A DNA stretch of 64,000 nucleotides from Mytilus galloprovincialis (taxonomy: Eukaryota; Mollusca; Bivalvia; Mytilida; Mytilidae): the NCBI RefSeq assembly GCF_965363235.1, contig NC_134846.1:74312724-74376723 (forward strand), written 5' to 3'. Below the pieces are notes generated by a model that saw only the letters and a program-made list of their open reading frames with translations, did no database searches and was not told the origin of the DNA. Positions 35,547-46,479 of the stretch are shown here, one piece after another. A program made the position numbers and the translations under genes. Each line of letters opens with the position of its first letter. The first letter of the stretch is position 1.

Positions 35547-38500
35547 CTGAAAAAACATAAAAATTATAATAAGATAGGTTATTTAGAATTAATTCTCCGT
35601 AATAAAAAAATAATTTCCCATTTGGTCAAAAAGGGGACAGGATTGTACAGCCACAGTTTTTAACACCTTGATTTCAAGATACTAGAAATAATATGTATAA
35701 ATGTTGAAAGGTTGTAATGAACATAGCTTAATATGTAAAACAAAAGTCAAATATTTAAAGTCTTGCAAAAAAGAGACCAGATCCCTTATCCACATAAGAT
35801 AAAATCACTAGAATTTCTCCATTTAAATGACAAGTCTGACAAAAATTTTATTTCTACATTTAAACTGGCTCATTTCAGAAAATATGGGTGTTTTTTGTGT
35901 TATATTAAATTGAGAATAGAAATGGGGAATGTGTCAAAGAAACAACAACCTGACCAAAGATCAGAAAACAGCCCAAGGTCACCAATGTTTACCTAAGGAT
36001 TTTAAAATATCCTCACCCTTTACTTGAATACAGTTGCTTAAACTTATTTTAATGTAATTTCTGTTTTACCTGTAAGTCCACAGTTTTCTCTTCTTCACTT
36101 TGTCTTCTATCATTCCTAAAGATTAGATGTAATTAGTAAAAAAAACCATTGTATTGAGGTAGCTCAATCAAGAGTAAAAGGGGCTCTTTTTCAACAGGTT
36201 ACCTTTATACAGAGGGTTATTTTTCAAGGTTTAAACATAATGTTTTATTTTCAATTTTCCCTATACAGACTGTGATTTCAAATACTGTATATCTTTGCAG
36301 CTTTGGCTATAATTGAATATTGGCAATACATACAGCCTACAGTTATTATCATTCTATATAATCATAATAACAAAATTAAATGTTTAATGGTATGCAATTA
36401 CATGTATTATCTATTTTAGGAAATAATCATTTTGTTTATTTTGAGAATAATGTTTAATACTGTTCTTGCGATCTCTCTTGGCATCCTGGCGATAAAGACG
36501 ATAAAGGACAGTGATATGTTTACTTTGTAAGGTTCAACTAAGGCAGCAACCATTTGATTTTCTGGGGGGGGCTATGGTTTTTTTTGGAAAAAAAAGTTTG
36601 TTTCCAGTTTTTGGAGAAAAAAATAATTTGTTTTTGATTCTGAGAAAAAAAAATTGTTTGTTTCACCCTCAGCTGCCACTCGATGTTATGCTAAAATTGA
36701 AAGAAAAAAATTGTTTTCGACTTGTCGCGAAAAAAATAGATTGTTTTTCGCCGTAGGCGAAAAAAATAATTTGTCCAGAAAAAAAAACCATAGCCCCCCC
36801 CCCGAAAATCAAATGGTTGCTGCCTAAATATCCTAAAAACAGAACTTTTATTTTTATTTTAGAATACTTCTGTTGATAAAATTGAGAATGGAAATGGGGA
36901 ATGTGCCAAAGAGACAACAACTCAACCATAGAGCAGACAACAGCAGAAGGTCACCAACAGGTCTTCAATGCAACGAGAAATTCCCGCACCCGGAGGCGTC
37001 CTTCAGCTGGCCCCTAAACAAATATATACTAGTTCAGTGATAATGAACGCCATACTAAACTCCAAATTGTACACAAGAAACTAAAAGTTAAAATAATACA
37101 AGACTAACAAAGGCCAGAGGCTCCTGACTTGGGACAGGCGCAAAAATGCGGTGGGGTTAAACATGTTTGTGAGATCTCAACCCTCCCCTATACCTCTAGC
37201 CAATGCAGAAAAGTAAACTCATAACAATACACACATTAAAATTCAGTTCAAGAGAAGTCCGAGTCTGATGTCAGAAGATGTAACCAAAGAAAATAAACAA
37301 AATGACCATAATACATAAATAACATCAGACTACTAGCAGTTAACTGACATGCCAGCTCCAGACTTCAATTAAACTGATTGAAAAATTATGTCTTCATCAT
37401 ATGAATATCAGGCACAATCCTATGCAATTACATGAATAATATATCAAACATTCACTTATATGTAAATACTTTTTTGAAGAAGTTTTTGTTAGTCTGTTAC
37501 ACATGTGGATTCACTGTAAATATTACTTACTCTATTTGTAATCTGTTTATTCTTTTTGATATAGGCAGACATTCTTCACATTCAGGACTTCTAGATCTTT
37601 TCTGTGATGGTCTGAAATTAATATAACAAGACATTAAAAATAATGTAAAATAATGTGGGATTATTAAAAACAATGTCACTAGAAAAAACTCCCTATAAAT
37701 GTTTGTTGGTATTTTTTTAGGATGAATAACATATATATTCTAGTCTGGAAGAAAAGTTTTTATTTACTGAAACAAAATATTTGAGTGATGTGCACATGTC
37801 CATATCCAGAGGTCTCATTCAAAATGCTCAAAAGAAAGCAATGGTTCATTTTAAAAAATATTGTTGGTTACAGTGTGATGGCATAAAAGTTTGACCATAA
37901 TCATGATAATAGTTGTTCAAAAAAAACTTTTGTTACATAACAAATAATGTTGGAACTTTCACCATATTATATTTCATCCATAGCCATTAGACATTTTCTG
38001 GATAAAATATTTTATAATGAAAAGTATTGAACTTTTGTTAGATAATAAAAGTTCTTTTGAATAAATGTTATGTCAACACAAAAGGATTCCTATCACACTA
38101 GTACTGTGAAAAAAAAAACAATGACATAAGAAAATCAAAATTACAAACAATTTAATTATCAAATTGCAAATATTTATATATGTAATAGCTAATATTTATA
38201 TATGTAATAGCTAATATTTATATATGTAATAGCTAATAGTTATATATGTAATAGCTAATATTTATATATGTAATAGCTAATATTTATATATGTAATAGCT
38301 AATATTTATGTATGTAATAGCTAATAGTTATATATGTAATAGCTAATAGTTATATATGTAATAGCTAATATTTATATATGTAATAGCTAATAGTTATATA
38401 TGTAATAGCTAATATTTATATATGTAATAGCTAATAGTTATATATGTAATAGCTAATATTTATATATGTAATAGCTAATAGTTATATTTGTAATAGCTAA

Positions 38501-41500
38501 TAGTTACATTTGTAATAGCTAATAGTTATATATGTAATAGCTAATAGTTATATTTGTAATAGCTAATAGTTATATTTGTAATAGCTAATATTTATATATG
38601 TAATAGCTAATAGTTATATTTGTAATAGCTAATAGTTATATATGTAATAGCTAATAGTTATATATGTAATAGCTAATAGTGATTTTTGTAATAGCTAATA
38701 GTTATATATGTAATAGCTAATAGTTATATTTGTAATAGCTAATAGTTATATTTGTAATAGCTAATATTTATATATGTAATAGCTAATAGTTATATTTGTA
38801 ATAGCTAATAGTTATATATGTAATAGCTAATATTTATATATGTAATAGCTAATAGTTATATTTGTAATATTCAAGATATTCAAAATATTTAGTCTTCACT
38901 TTTTTTTTTTATTAAAGGAAAATGTAAAAAAAAAAACTGTCTTCGTAAACTTTTCAATGTTCATTCACAGTGAATTATTTATAAAATGTAGCATTATTGT
39001 CACATTCCGTCTCTTCTGTGAAAGTGATCTGTCCTAGCTTGCTTACAAAGTGTTTAGGGCTTTGCTCATTGTTGAAGGCCATACAGTGTCCTGTAGTTGT
39101 TATTTTCAGTTTCATTTGGTCTCTTGTCCTAAGTCAGGAATCTGATATGTGCAGTAGTTGTCGTTTGTTCTTGTAATTTATACGTGTTTCTCGTTTTTCG
39201 TTTTTTATAGATTAGACCATTGTTTTTCCAGTTTGAATGGTTTTACACTAGTAATTTGGGGGCCCTTTGTAGCTTTTGTTCAGTGTGAGCCAATTCAGGC
39301 TCCGTGTTGAAGGCCGTACATTGACCTATAATGGTTTACTTTTATAAATTGTTATTTGGATGGAGAGTTGTCTCATTGGCACTCACACCACATCTTCCTA
39401 TATCTATCTAGTAGAGAGTTGTCTCATAGACAATCATAACACATCTTCTTTTATATATTTCGATCAAATCTGCCTCATTTCTTAAAATTACAAAACAGTG
39501 AGCACATCCTGGATGATCATGTAAGAAACTGTTCATTGTAATTAACAAATCAACACTTCTAGGTGAACAATTGCGTATATAATGCTGTATTTGGAACCAT
39601 TTTAGGGCTTAGGCCTAGAAAGAAAATTTGTTTGGTTAGGGTAACCTCACCCTACCTAAAATAAAACGCTGACCCTATATCTTTTTTATTTAGCATTGTG
39701 CGATAACTACTGTCAGGGGGTTATCCTGAGCTCTATTAATGTCGGATGTTGTTTTTCAGTATGTTGAATCTGTATTTTCCCATGTTTCCAGAACTTTTTT
39801 GCCTTATCCATGATTGTTGTGATTATTACATGTATTATTAGCCTCTTTTAATGTTTGAATCCAAAGTAAAAAGATGTAATTTGAAAGTTCTGTGTTTGAT
39901 TTATATTTTATCCATGTCTTATGTCCCCCAAACCTACGTCAGGTATAGTAAACAGAACACTTACTTAAACCAAACATTTTTTTTGTTTAGGCAATAGAAC
40001 TACATTTGTCTACCTGAATCATAGTTTAAAATGTATAAAAGTCAGTGAGATGATTTATTTTTATTATAGCAAAAATCATAATAAAATAATAGTTCTGATG
40101 CTCTTTATGATTCTGAATGAAGCTTTTAGTTCCTGAAATATATAGACTAGTAATAACTAATTAAGTATTTTTTTACTGTAGTAATGTCATGAATCATAAA
40201 TGTATGATAAACACTATGTTGGAAATAAAACAGGACGCTACTACTCTCAAGACAATTTATGATTTGGATTGCCACTGTACAATGCTGTATATAAAAATAA
40301 GGAAATATGATGATTGCCAATATAACAAATTCCCACCAGAAACCATAGGATGAGGAGGTAAACAACTAAAATATAAAAAAGAAGATGTGGTATGATTGCC
40401 AATGAGACAACTTTCCACAAAAGACCAAAATGACACAGAAATTAACAACTAAGACCGTCATCATGACTTCAACAATGAGCAAAACCTGTACCTTATATAG
40501 TAAGTTATAAAAAGTCCACACATGACAAAACTAGAAATAATTCAAACAAAAAAACAATCGCCTGACACATTAACATAAAAACAAATATGGCAGATAGCAA
40601 CCAACAACAACCACTCAATTACAGGCTCCTGATGCAACTTCCAAGTATTTGACCTTTGTAAACTTCTGGAAATTTCAGATAGTCCAATTCCTTGCTTCAA
40701 AAGTAGGGGTCTGATGGGGTAAGCTAATACACCTTATAACTATTATCTGCTATAGGCTATTTCTCGAATCATGTCCTTCACTGGAAAAGGTCACCAATTA
40801 CACACACTCTTATGTCATTTACCAGACAGAGGGCACACCAGCATCCCTGCACTATCAGACTATTCAAGTCTGAAGCATTTTTATAATCATCATTCTGCAA
40901 GATAATTTTGAAATAATCTATGTCCTACTCTACCACATACGTAATCTTAATTCCTGTACGCTCAACAAGTGTTTGGAGTGACGATGCCTACTTTTTTGTC
41001 ACACATTCCTTAATATTTCTTTATGTTGCAAGACATTAAATGATTGTTGTATGACATCAATAATTAAAGTGTAGAAAATTCTGGGGTTGAGTGTTGTACA
41101 GTACGATGTTCGCGAAAGCCATCCCAAACTCCAAACACCAAGTTTTTTCCTGGTGTGACACCAGGAAACTCCGACATCACTCCCAAAATTCTCGGAGAAA
41201 TTTGGGAGTATTCCCTCCGACTTCCGCGCAAATCCGCTACCTTTTGTTTATTGTATTAGCAACATCTCTCCCAGTCTGGTGTGACGCGGTGTCACACCAG
41301 GTAATTAATTGCCCTAATCCTTCTGATCTATGACGGCACGCGACAGTCAAGGTATGTGAGATTTCTAATGTAATTAAACAATTGTTTTTCCTGTCTATTG
41401 ATTATCAGATTATATCTGATTCTTTGAAACAAATGAAAGATTAAAATAAAAAGCAAAACGTTGTTGTTAATTCTTTCAATTACACTGTACATTCAAATCA

Positions 41501-44500
41501 AGTTTTAAAAACAACTATATTTGATTTTGACTTCCGACGTTCCGTTTTTTTATCTGTAAATAAATATTTAATTTACTAAAAGAGATATAATTGTGTAATA
41601 ATAAACGGAGACTAACGCTGAATAAATGAGGGCAGTTTAAAGAAAAATTACACGTCTCAAAGATTTTTCTACAAGTAAAAAAGAAAATATTTTTCACTAT
41701 CTGTTAAGCTAATAAGTCTACGCCATTTCCATTTTACGATTACAAAAGTTTTAAAAAGCAAAAGGTTGTTGTTATTGATTTCAATTGCATTAAAGTTTTA
41801 TAAAAAAAAATCTATACTTGATTATGACCTTGGTTTTTTTTTATCGGTAATTTATATAACTTACGAAGAGACATACTTGCGTGAAAATAAACGGAAACTA
41901 ACGCTGAAGGTATAAAATGTGAGCAGTGAGTTTAAAGAAAATTACATGTCTTAAAACTTGTATATGCAAGTAAAAAAGATTTTCAGCTGCTCAAATACTG
42001 ATGAGGTCTATACACCTTATCGCTATGATTCCGCCATTCCTGGACAGTTTAAAGGTTCTGAAAAATTTTGAAGTCATAATACAAAATACCTAACACCACC
42101 ATGGAAAAGTGATTGTTGTATGACGCCATGTTTCAAGCTGGGCAGAGTCTTTGGTCAACCAGTACAGATTTCCAAATAGCGATAAAGGTGTAATGAATAA
42201 GGGATGGGTCATATGAACCTTGATATTTATTTAACACAGGAAAGTTTTCTAAATGGTGCAACCCTATAATTTGGTTCTTCAGTTCTAATATTTAAGAATT
42301 AAAGGCATGTTTTTGCATTCCTAAATGTTGTAATTTTATTTGTAGAAAGTAAATGCTTTATTTACTTGTTGTCCTAGATAGCTGAGATTGTTTTGTATCC
42401 TGTATTTCATTTTTAATGTGAAGGCTTCACATAATAGCTGAAGCCATATAGCCTTTATAGGGTTTGTTTGTAACAAGAAATAGATAATGCACAAACCTAT
42501 TTGCCATATTTCATGTGTGTTGCTGAAATATTTGCATAATCATAAATTCAGACGATTTTTTATCATTCGGAAATTTCAAATGTAGAGGTGTTCCGAGTAA
42601 AACAAGGGAGTTCATCTGATTCATAAATCGACAAGGAACGAGCGGTGCAGTCAGTCAATTGTGCAGGTGCCCGGAATTTGTCCAATCAAAAGTTTAGAAT
42701 TCCATAAGCGCGAGTCTGCACAGGCTATTGGCAACAACAATAACAACATGGATGTCCGTAAGAATTTTATCTAATATGATAGAAGTTCGTAGTTTTGCAG
42801 TATAATGGATAATATATTCGGAAATTCTGGTTTTGGTGGATCTGGACAAAGAAGGATTTATCCGTTACAAGAAGATTCTGGGTAAAACAAAAGTCTGAGA
42901 AGCAATTTTCACACCTTTTTGTTCAATTTGGACTATCGACGTGTATCGAGTCAGTTCGGTCCTGGTCCATTAGCCGATGCAGAGGCGGATCCAGCCATTT
43001 TGAAAAGGGGGTTCCCAATGCAGGATCAAGGGGAGTTCCAACTATACATCTATATGTCCTATTCTAATGCATTATTGGTCACAAAAAAAGGGGGTTCCAA
43101 CCCGTGGACCCCCCCCTCTGGATCTGCCACTGCGTTGGTTTGTACAATGTATGTCCTAACATTTATAAGAATAAACGTTAACAATTTTAATGGTACAGTA
43201 GACTCCGGCCAATCGGATACCCAAAATGTCAGCTAAAAATATTCGATTGTCCGATATATTCAATTAGCCGATGAACGTAATTTTTTCAAAATTGACAGAC
43301 ACAACCCTAAGATACCAATAGCTATTACAGCTGCTTTATTAATGGAAATTTGTAACTAATCTCATTGTTTTTTCAGGTACAAGTTCGGATAATTCGGTTG
43401 ATTGAGTAACAGATCGATCAGTTGATAATAATGTATTTTGTTTATCTGTCAGTCTATTGATTATTAATTATGTGTTGATTATCTGAATAAAATATGTACC
43501 TTTTAAATAATGTGACTTGTTGTTTTTGCGTGATTTGTTTCATTTGTGTGTTAAAACAGGTAAAAGCTAAAAATAGCTATGAATTCTCGGAAGTAGGCCA
43601 CAGGTAAATTCTATTAATAGCTACGAATTTTCTACAGTTTTTTATTTATGAAACACATTTCCAATTTCCAGTAATACAACTATTTTTATGATCATAAAAT
43701 TGGGCATAAAGATGAGTAAAATTAATTTGCTTTTCTATCTTATCTGTCGTGGTTTAAAATAAAAGGCTGAATATTATGTAAATTAGGAAAATGGCGTACG
43801 TGTGTACAAGTTACATAATTCTATTTCACCTGGGACATGCTATTGACATACGATTCCTTGTTTTTACACGGGACTTCTATATATATTTTAATAAATTGTT
43901 GAGAAAAAGGTACATTTCATTCATATTTAATAAACATTGATAAACATCACGCACAGTTTATCATTTCTGTCGACTCGTGTCATTGTTTGTGAAGTAAATG
44001 ATAACGATCACATTTTGATAAACACATAACAAACACATCTTGGGCGAATATAATATCAAATTCATAAAATAAACAAGACAATAAGAAAAATATGTTTTAT
44101 TTGACTATGAAAGATCGTTTTTATTAATAAAATGAAACATTTCAGTACTGAAGTTTCCTTAAACTTCGTAATGGCGTAACTTCCTGTCAAGAAAAATATG
44201 AAATTATTTGAAAATATTCGATTGTACATGGTTTTCACACATTTTCCATGAATATTCCTATCCAATTAGCCGATATATTCTAATAACCGATATTCGATTA
44301 TCCGATGTATTTTGACTGAAATGTATAGGGAATGGTTCGGTGTTTTGAAATAATATTACAATAGCCGATATATTCGTTTAACCGATATCCGATTAGGTGG
44401 AGTCTACTGTATTAAGGAATTAAAAACTTACTTGTCTCATTGGCAATCATACCACGTCTTCTTTTTTATATTAGATATCTATATCCTATATATAGTCAAT

Positions 44501-45219
44501 ATTAAAAAAAATATTTTAAATATTCTTAAAGGTAAAAAACTCAGGGAAATAAATAGGTCTTTGACAGTTTGAGATCTGCCAATGGTGCCATTTTGTTCTT
44601 TTATTGATGTTATCCCTGCAATATTAGACTTTGAAAGGTGAACAATTTCTGACAAATCAACCAGCTGATCATGTGATCCAATACTGTACAGCTATACACC
44701 GGAAATTTGAAAATTAGAAAAACAATAGCGCTGCTGTCTGCCCAATAGCCACACGCTGAAATACGATAGCACTGAATATAACAGCTTGGAGAGAACACTG
44801 ATTTATCTCTTCAATATATAGATTATTATAGTATTAATGTATGGACTCTTTCATATTGGCCCTGTAACATGCCTGAGGTATTAATAATGACTTTGGACAG
44901 TTGTAGTGGCCCTTGGTGTTGCCTCAGAGCCATTCGATCCTTGGCCATTTTTAATACATCGGGCATGTTACAGGGCCAATATGAAAAAGTTCATATATTG
45001 ATACTTTTATTAACCAACTTAGGCAACTTCATTCAAGAACAGTCTTCGAACCTCGGATCCAAAATTATACAGCTAACCACAAATCTACAGGACCAATACA
45101 GAAAAAGCCAGTTTTATAACATTATTATTAAAAGGTTTTAATTCTTGATTAAACAAAGAGTAAGAAACTTACCGTGAAGAAGATACAGGAATTTCATAGC
45201 TGAACTTGTCTTTTCGCAT
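35301..45219 (-). CDS. Small FAM104/VCF-like protein, complete four-exon gene
   Basis: Minus-strand exons 45173-45219, 37531-37611, 36070-36115 and 35301-35546 join with consistent phases (2, 2, 0) into 139 codons plus TAA. An in-frame TGA immediately precedes the ATG. Splice sites are canonical: GTAAGT, GTAAGT and GTAAAA donors; TTTCAG, CTTTAG and TTTTTTCAG acceptors. The protein starts MRKDKFSYEIPVSSSR, has a basic segment QKRSRSPECEECLPISKR (19-36) that could be a nuclear signal, a polar low-complexity middle, and a C-terminal amphipathic segment YYRINSMLFKAHYERVLR (112-129). The KR-rich N-terminus plus the Y-x-IN-x-x-L-x-x-AH pattern recalls FAM104A/B (VCF1/VCF2), nuclear cofactors that bind VCP/p97 by a C-terminal helix. 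That match is from memory; the exon structure is much safer than the name. The first exon lies within coding intron 1 of the plus-strand VWA3A-like gene. Confidence 0.6.
36070..36115 (-). CDS. FAM104-like exon 3 (46-base microexon)
   Basis: 46 bases between CTTTAG and GTAAAA. Encodes NDRRQSEEEKTVDLQ and keeps the frame between exons 2 and 4 exactly. Confidence 0.8.
36541..36825. mobile_element. MITE with long G-run terminal inverted repeats
   Basis: The left arm AGGCAGCAACCATTTGATTT, then a run of G, then CTATGGTTTTTTTT, is mirrored by AAAAACCATAG, a run of C, and AAATCAAATGGTTGCTGCCT at the right. Arms are about 45 bp, element 285 bp, with an A/T-run interior (AAAAAAATAATTTGT). No clear target duplication. 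Confidence 0.85.
36880..37420 (-). repeat. 5-prime-truncated copy of the Penelope-type tail
   Basis: Matches 21160-21720 throughout (GGCCAGAGGCTCCTGACTTG, GACTACTAGCAGTTAACTGA) and stops at CAGGCACAATCC. Immediately after it begins TATGCAATTACATG, which also occurs at 36391-36404, suggesting a 14-bp target duplication of a larger 1,016-bp insert. Confidence 0.85.
37531..37611 (-). CDS. FAM104-like exon 2
   Basis: 81 bases between TTTCAG and GTAAGT. Encodes PSQKRSRSPECEECLPISKR and INRLQI. Confidence 0.85.
38171..38869 (+). repeat. 22-bp minisatellite, about 32 units
   Basis: Unit TAATAGCTAATATTTATATATG and variants. Three main types differ in the second half: A (TATTTATATATG), B (TAGTTATATATG) and C (TAGTTATATTTG). 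In order: A A A B A A A' B B A B A B A C C' B C C A C B B C'' B C C A C B A C. All units are 22 bp, so the array is very regular. The last 16 units form two near-identical 8-unit blocks. Confidence 0.95.
39050..39440 (+). repeat. Family B and C repeats in series
   Basis: 39050-39135 is a family B end (GGCTTTGCTCATTGTTGAAG). 39140-39412 is family C (CTAAGTCAGGAATCTGATAT, GAATGGTTTTACACTAGTAA, GGAGAGTTGTCTCATTGGCA). A second short end follows at 39417-39450. Confidence 0.75.
40380..40530 (-). repeat. Reversed family B copy
   Basis: On the plus strand GATGTGGTATGATTGCCAAT, GACAACTTTCCACAAAAGAC, ATGACACAGAAATTAACAAC and CAATGAGCAAAACC: the exact reverse order of family B. Confidence 0.8.
40531..41145. 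other. FAM104-like intron 1, nothing further recognised
   Basis: No repeat family or exon was identified apart from simple AT-rich sequence. Confidence 0.5.
41149..41301. mobile_element. Foldback element with CCTGGTGTGAC ends
   Basis: The left end holds a perfect 23-bp palindrome TTTCCTGGTGT-G-ACACCAGGAAA (41146-41168). The right end holds TGGTGTGAC...GTCACACCA and closes with GTCACACCAGG. The outer 11 bp CCTGGTGTGAC are inverted repeats. Internally CTCCCAAA...TTTGGGAG forms a further stem (about 41190-41218). GC-richer than its surroundings. No target duplication found. Confidence 0.6.
41453..41985 (+). repeat. Diverged direct duplication of about 240 bp
   Basis: 41453-41697 and 41755-41985 share in order GCAAAAGGTTGTTGTTA-like, TTTCAATT, ATAAACGGARACTAACGCTG, GTTTAAAGAAAAATTACA and CAAGTAAAAAAGA words. 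The copies are clearly diverged, so the event is old. No coding frame. Confidence 0.8.
42650..42804 (+). promoter_or_regulatory. Putative promoter and 5-prime leader of the VWA3A-like gene
   Basis: The sequence is GC-richer than the flanks (GCGCGAGTCTGCACAGGC). GGCTATTGGCAACAACAATA contains an inverted CCAAT (ATTGG) overlapping GGCAAC, one half-site of an RFX X-box, a motif common in ciliary gene promoters; the other half-site is not convincing. A short upstream ORF (42748-42774, MDVRKNFI) precedes the main ATG. Confidence 0.35.
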
Positions 45220-46479
45220 TCACGATGGAATTTTGGTCAACATTGTGACTGTCAGATGAAATTTCTGATATCTCATCCAAGTACTCAATTTTATGCTATT
45301 AAAATTCATTTCATCTAGGAAATATAAAGTAGCTGGGAAGAATAAATCAGACAGTTTAACTATTCTTAATTTTTGTCTTGAGTAGTCTGCATACTGAGGA
45401 TTGAACAACAGAAAGGAAACAGTGATAATAATCGAATGTCGTACTCGAAAAAGGCTGTGAAATATTTCCATTTCAAGTCGTTACAAAACAGTACTGAACA
45501 TCATTTAAACTTGTTTTTATGATATTAAGTTTTAAAAAAAATTAAAAAATTGTCACACTTATATAAAGAAATAAACGACATTTTGATTTAATCGATGTCC
45601 CATTTCATCTGTTCATAATGCATGACTGTAATTTCGTAATGCATGAATGAATGAGATTTCGTAATGACTGGCTGTAGCAATTTCTCCTTTCATAGTGACC
45701 AGTTGTCAACATTTTCCTTTTATAAAGCATGGGCATTTCTATACATATTGTAGTAAGTTGGTTAATAATAGATAGTCAAATATGATGCAGCACCTTCCAA
45801 ATATTTGTGTTGTCCCTGCATCAGTTACAGTGACACAGAGTACTTTTGTAAAGATTGTTGCTGTTAATAAAATCAATATAACACCAAATGTGCAATAATT
45901 GTTATTATCAGTATTAGTCTATTCTTTATCCAATTTCATAATCACACAGTTAATAATCAAATAGATATAAGATAAAAAAATATGTACTTTTTGAGTATTT
46001 TAAGATCACAATACAATTTTTTTTTCTCTACACTTAAACAGAATCCAACTAAAATTTTCAGAAAAAAATTTAGCTTCCTTGTGGCTCAAAAGTTAATCAT
46101 GAAAGTTGTAGCTCAATTATAAAAATTTTGATACGACCAATGAACAGGATGAAAACATGTTGCCAGTTTTGAAAACTTTGAACCAGTTTTAGAGCCAGCT
46201 AGAGTCTTGATTTTGTCTACTGGCGACAAAATACATCAGCTTGCAATTTTTCTGGCTCTAACTTTTTGGGAGATAGAGCAGCCCCTGTTTCCGTGTTGTT
46301 GAAATTTAAGTGTTTCTTTTGAAATTTTTTAGTGAAGAAAATTATAAAGAAAAGGGAGAAAAGGAAGTTTTAACAGATGATGAACCACCAGGAGAGGAAG
46401 AGTTTGAAGTATCAGAACTTGATGAAGATGAAGAAGATGATGATGATGAAATAAATGAATTACTGAAAGATATTCCTGA
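42805..46479 (+). CDS. VWA3A: VWA3A-like exons 1-2 (N-terminus, acidic region)
   Basis: Exon 1 (42805-42881) encodes MDNIFGNSGFGGSG and RRIYPLQEDS. Exon 2 (46333-46479) encodes a strongly acidic stretch (EEFEVSELDEDEEDDDDEIN). Phases match (two bases GG plus T). The 3.4-kb intron holds the first exon of the antisense FAM104-like gene and three mobile elements. Exon 1 is the least certain exon, because its sequence is low in complexity and only phase and donor support it. Confidence 0.65.

Larger units (their letters stand above)
35547..37530 (-). other. FAM104-like introns 2 and 3 with repeats
   Basis: Contains Penelope-type tail copies at 35905-35992 and 36880-37420 and the G-run MITE at 36541-36825. 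A 14-bp direct repeat TATGCAATTACATG brackets 36405-37420. Confidence 0.8.
37612..45172 (-). other. FAM104-like intron 1 (7.6 kb)
   Basis: Holds the 22-bp minisatellite (38171-38869), family B/C repeats (39050-39440 forward, 40380-40530 reversed), a foldback element (41149-41301), a diverged direct duplication (41453-41985), the first exon and promoter region of the VWA3A-like gene (about 42650-42881), the MITE at 42980-43132, the Tigger-like element (43196-44409) and a palindromic element (44848-44991). 37640-38160 and 39450-40370 show nothing else. Confidence 0.8.

Noticed and set aside
35763-35996. 77-codon plus-strand frame
   Set aside because: Chance frame on the antisense side of a FAM104-like intron, ending in a Penelope-type tail fragment.
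38171-38869. CRISPR-like array
   Set aside because: Units are contiguous 22-bp repeats without unique spacers, in animal intron DNA; it is a minisatellite.
42919-43236. A 105-codon plus-strand open frame with MFNLDYRRVSSQFGPGPLAD near its start
   Set aside because: Most of it is the body of the CAGTGGCGGATCCAG-ended MITE and flanking intron; exon 1 with a proper donor ends before it at 42881.
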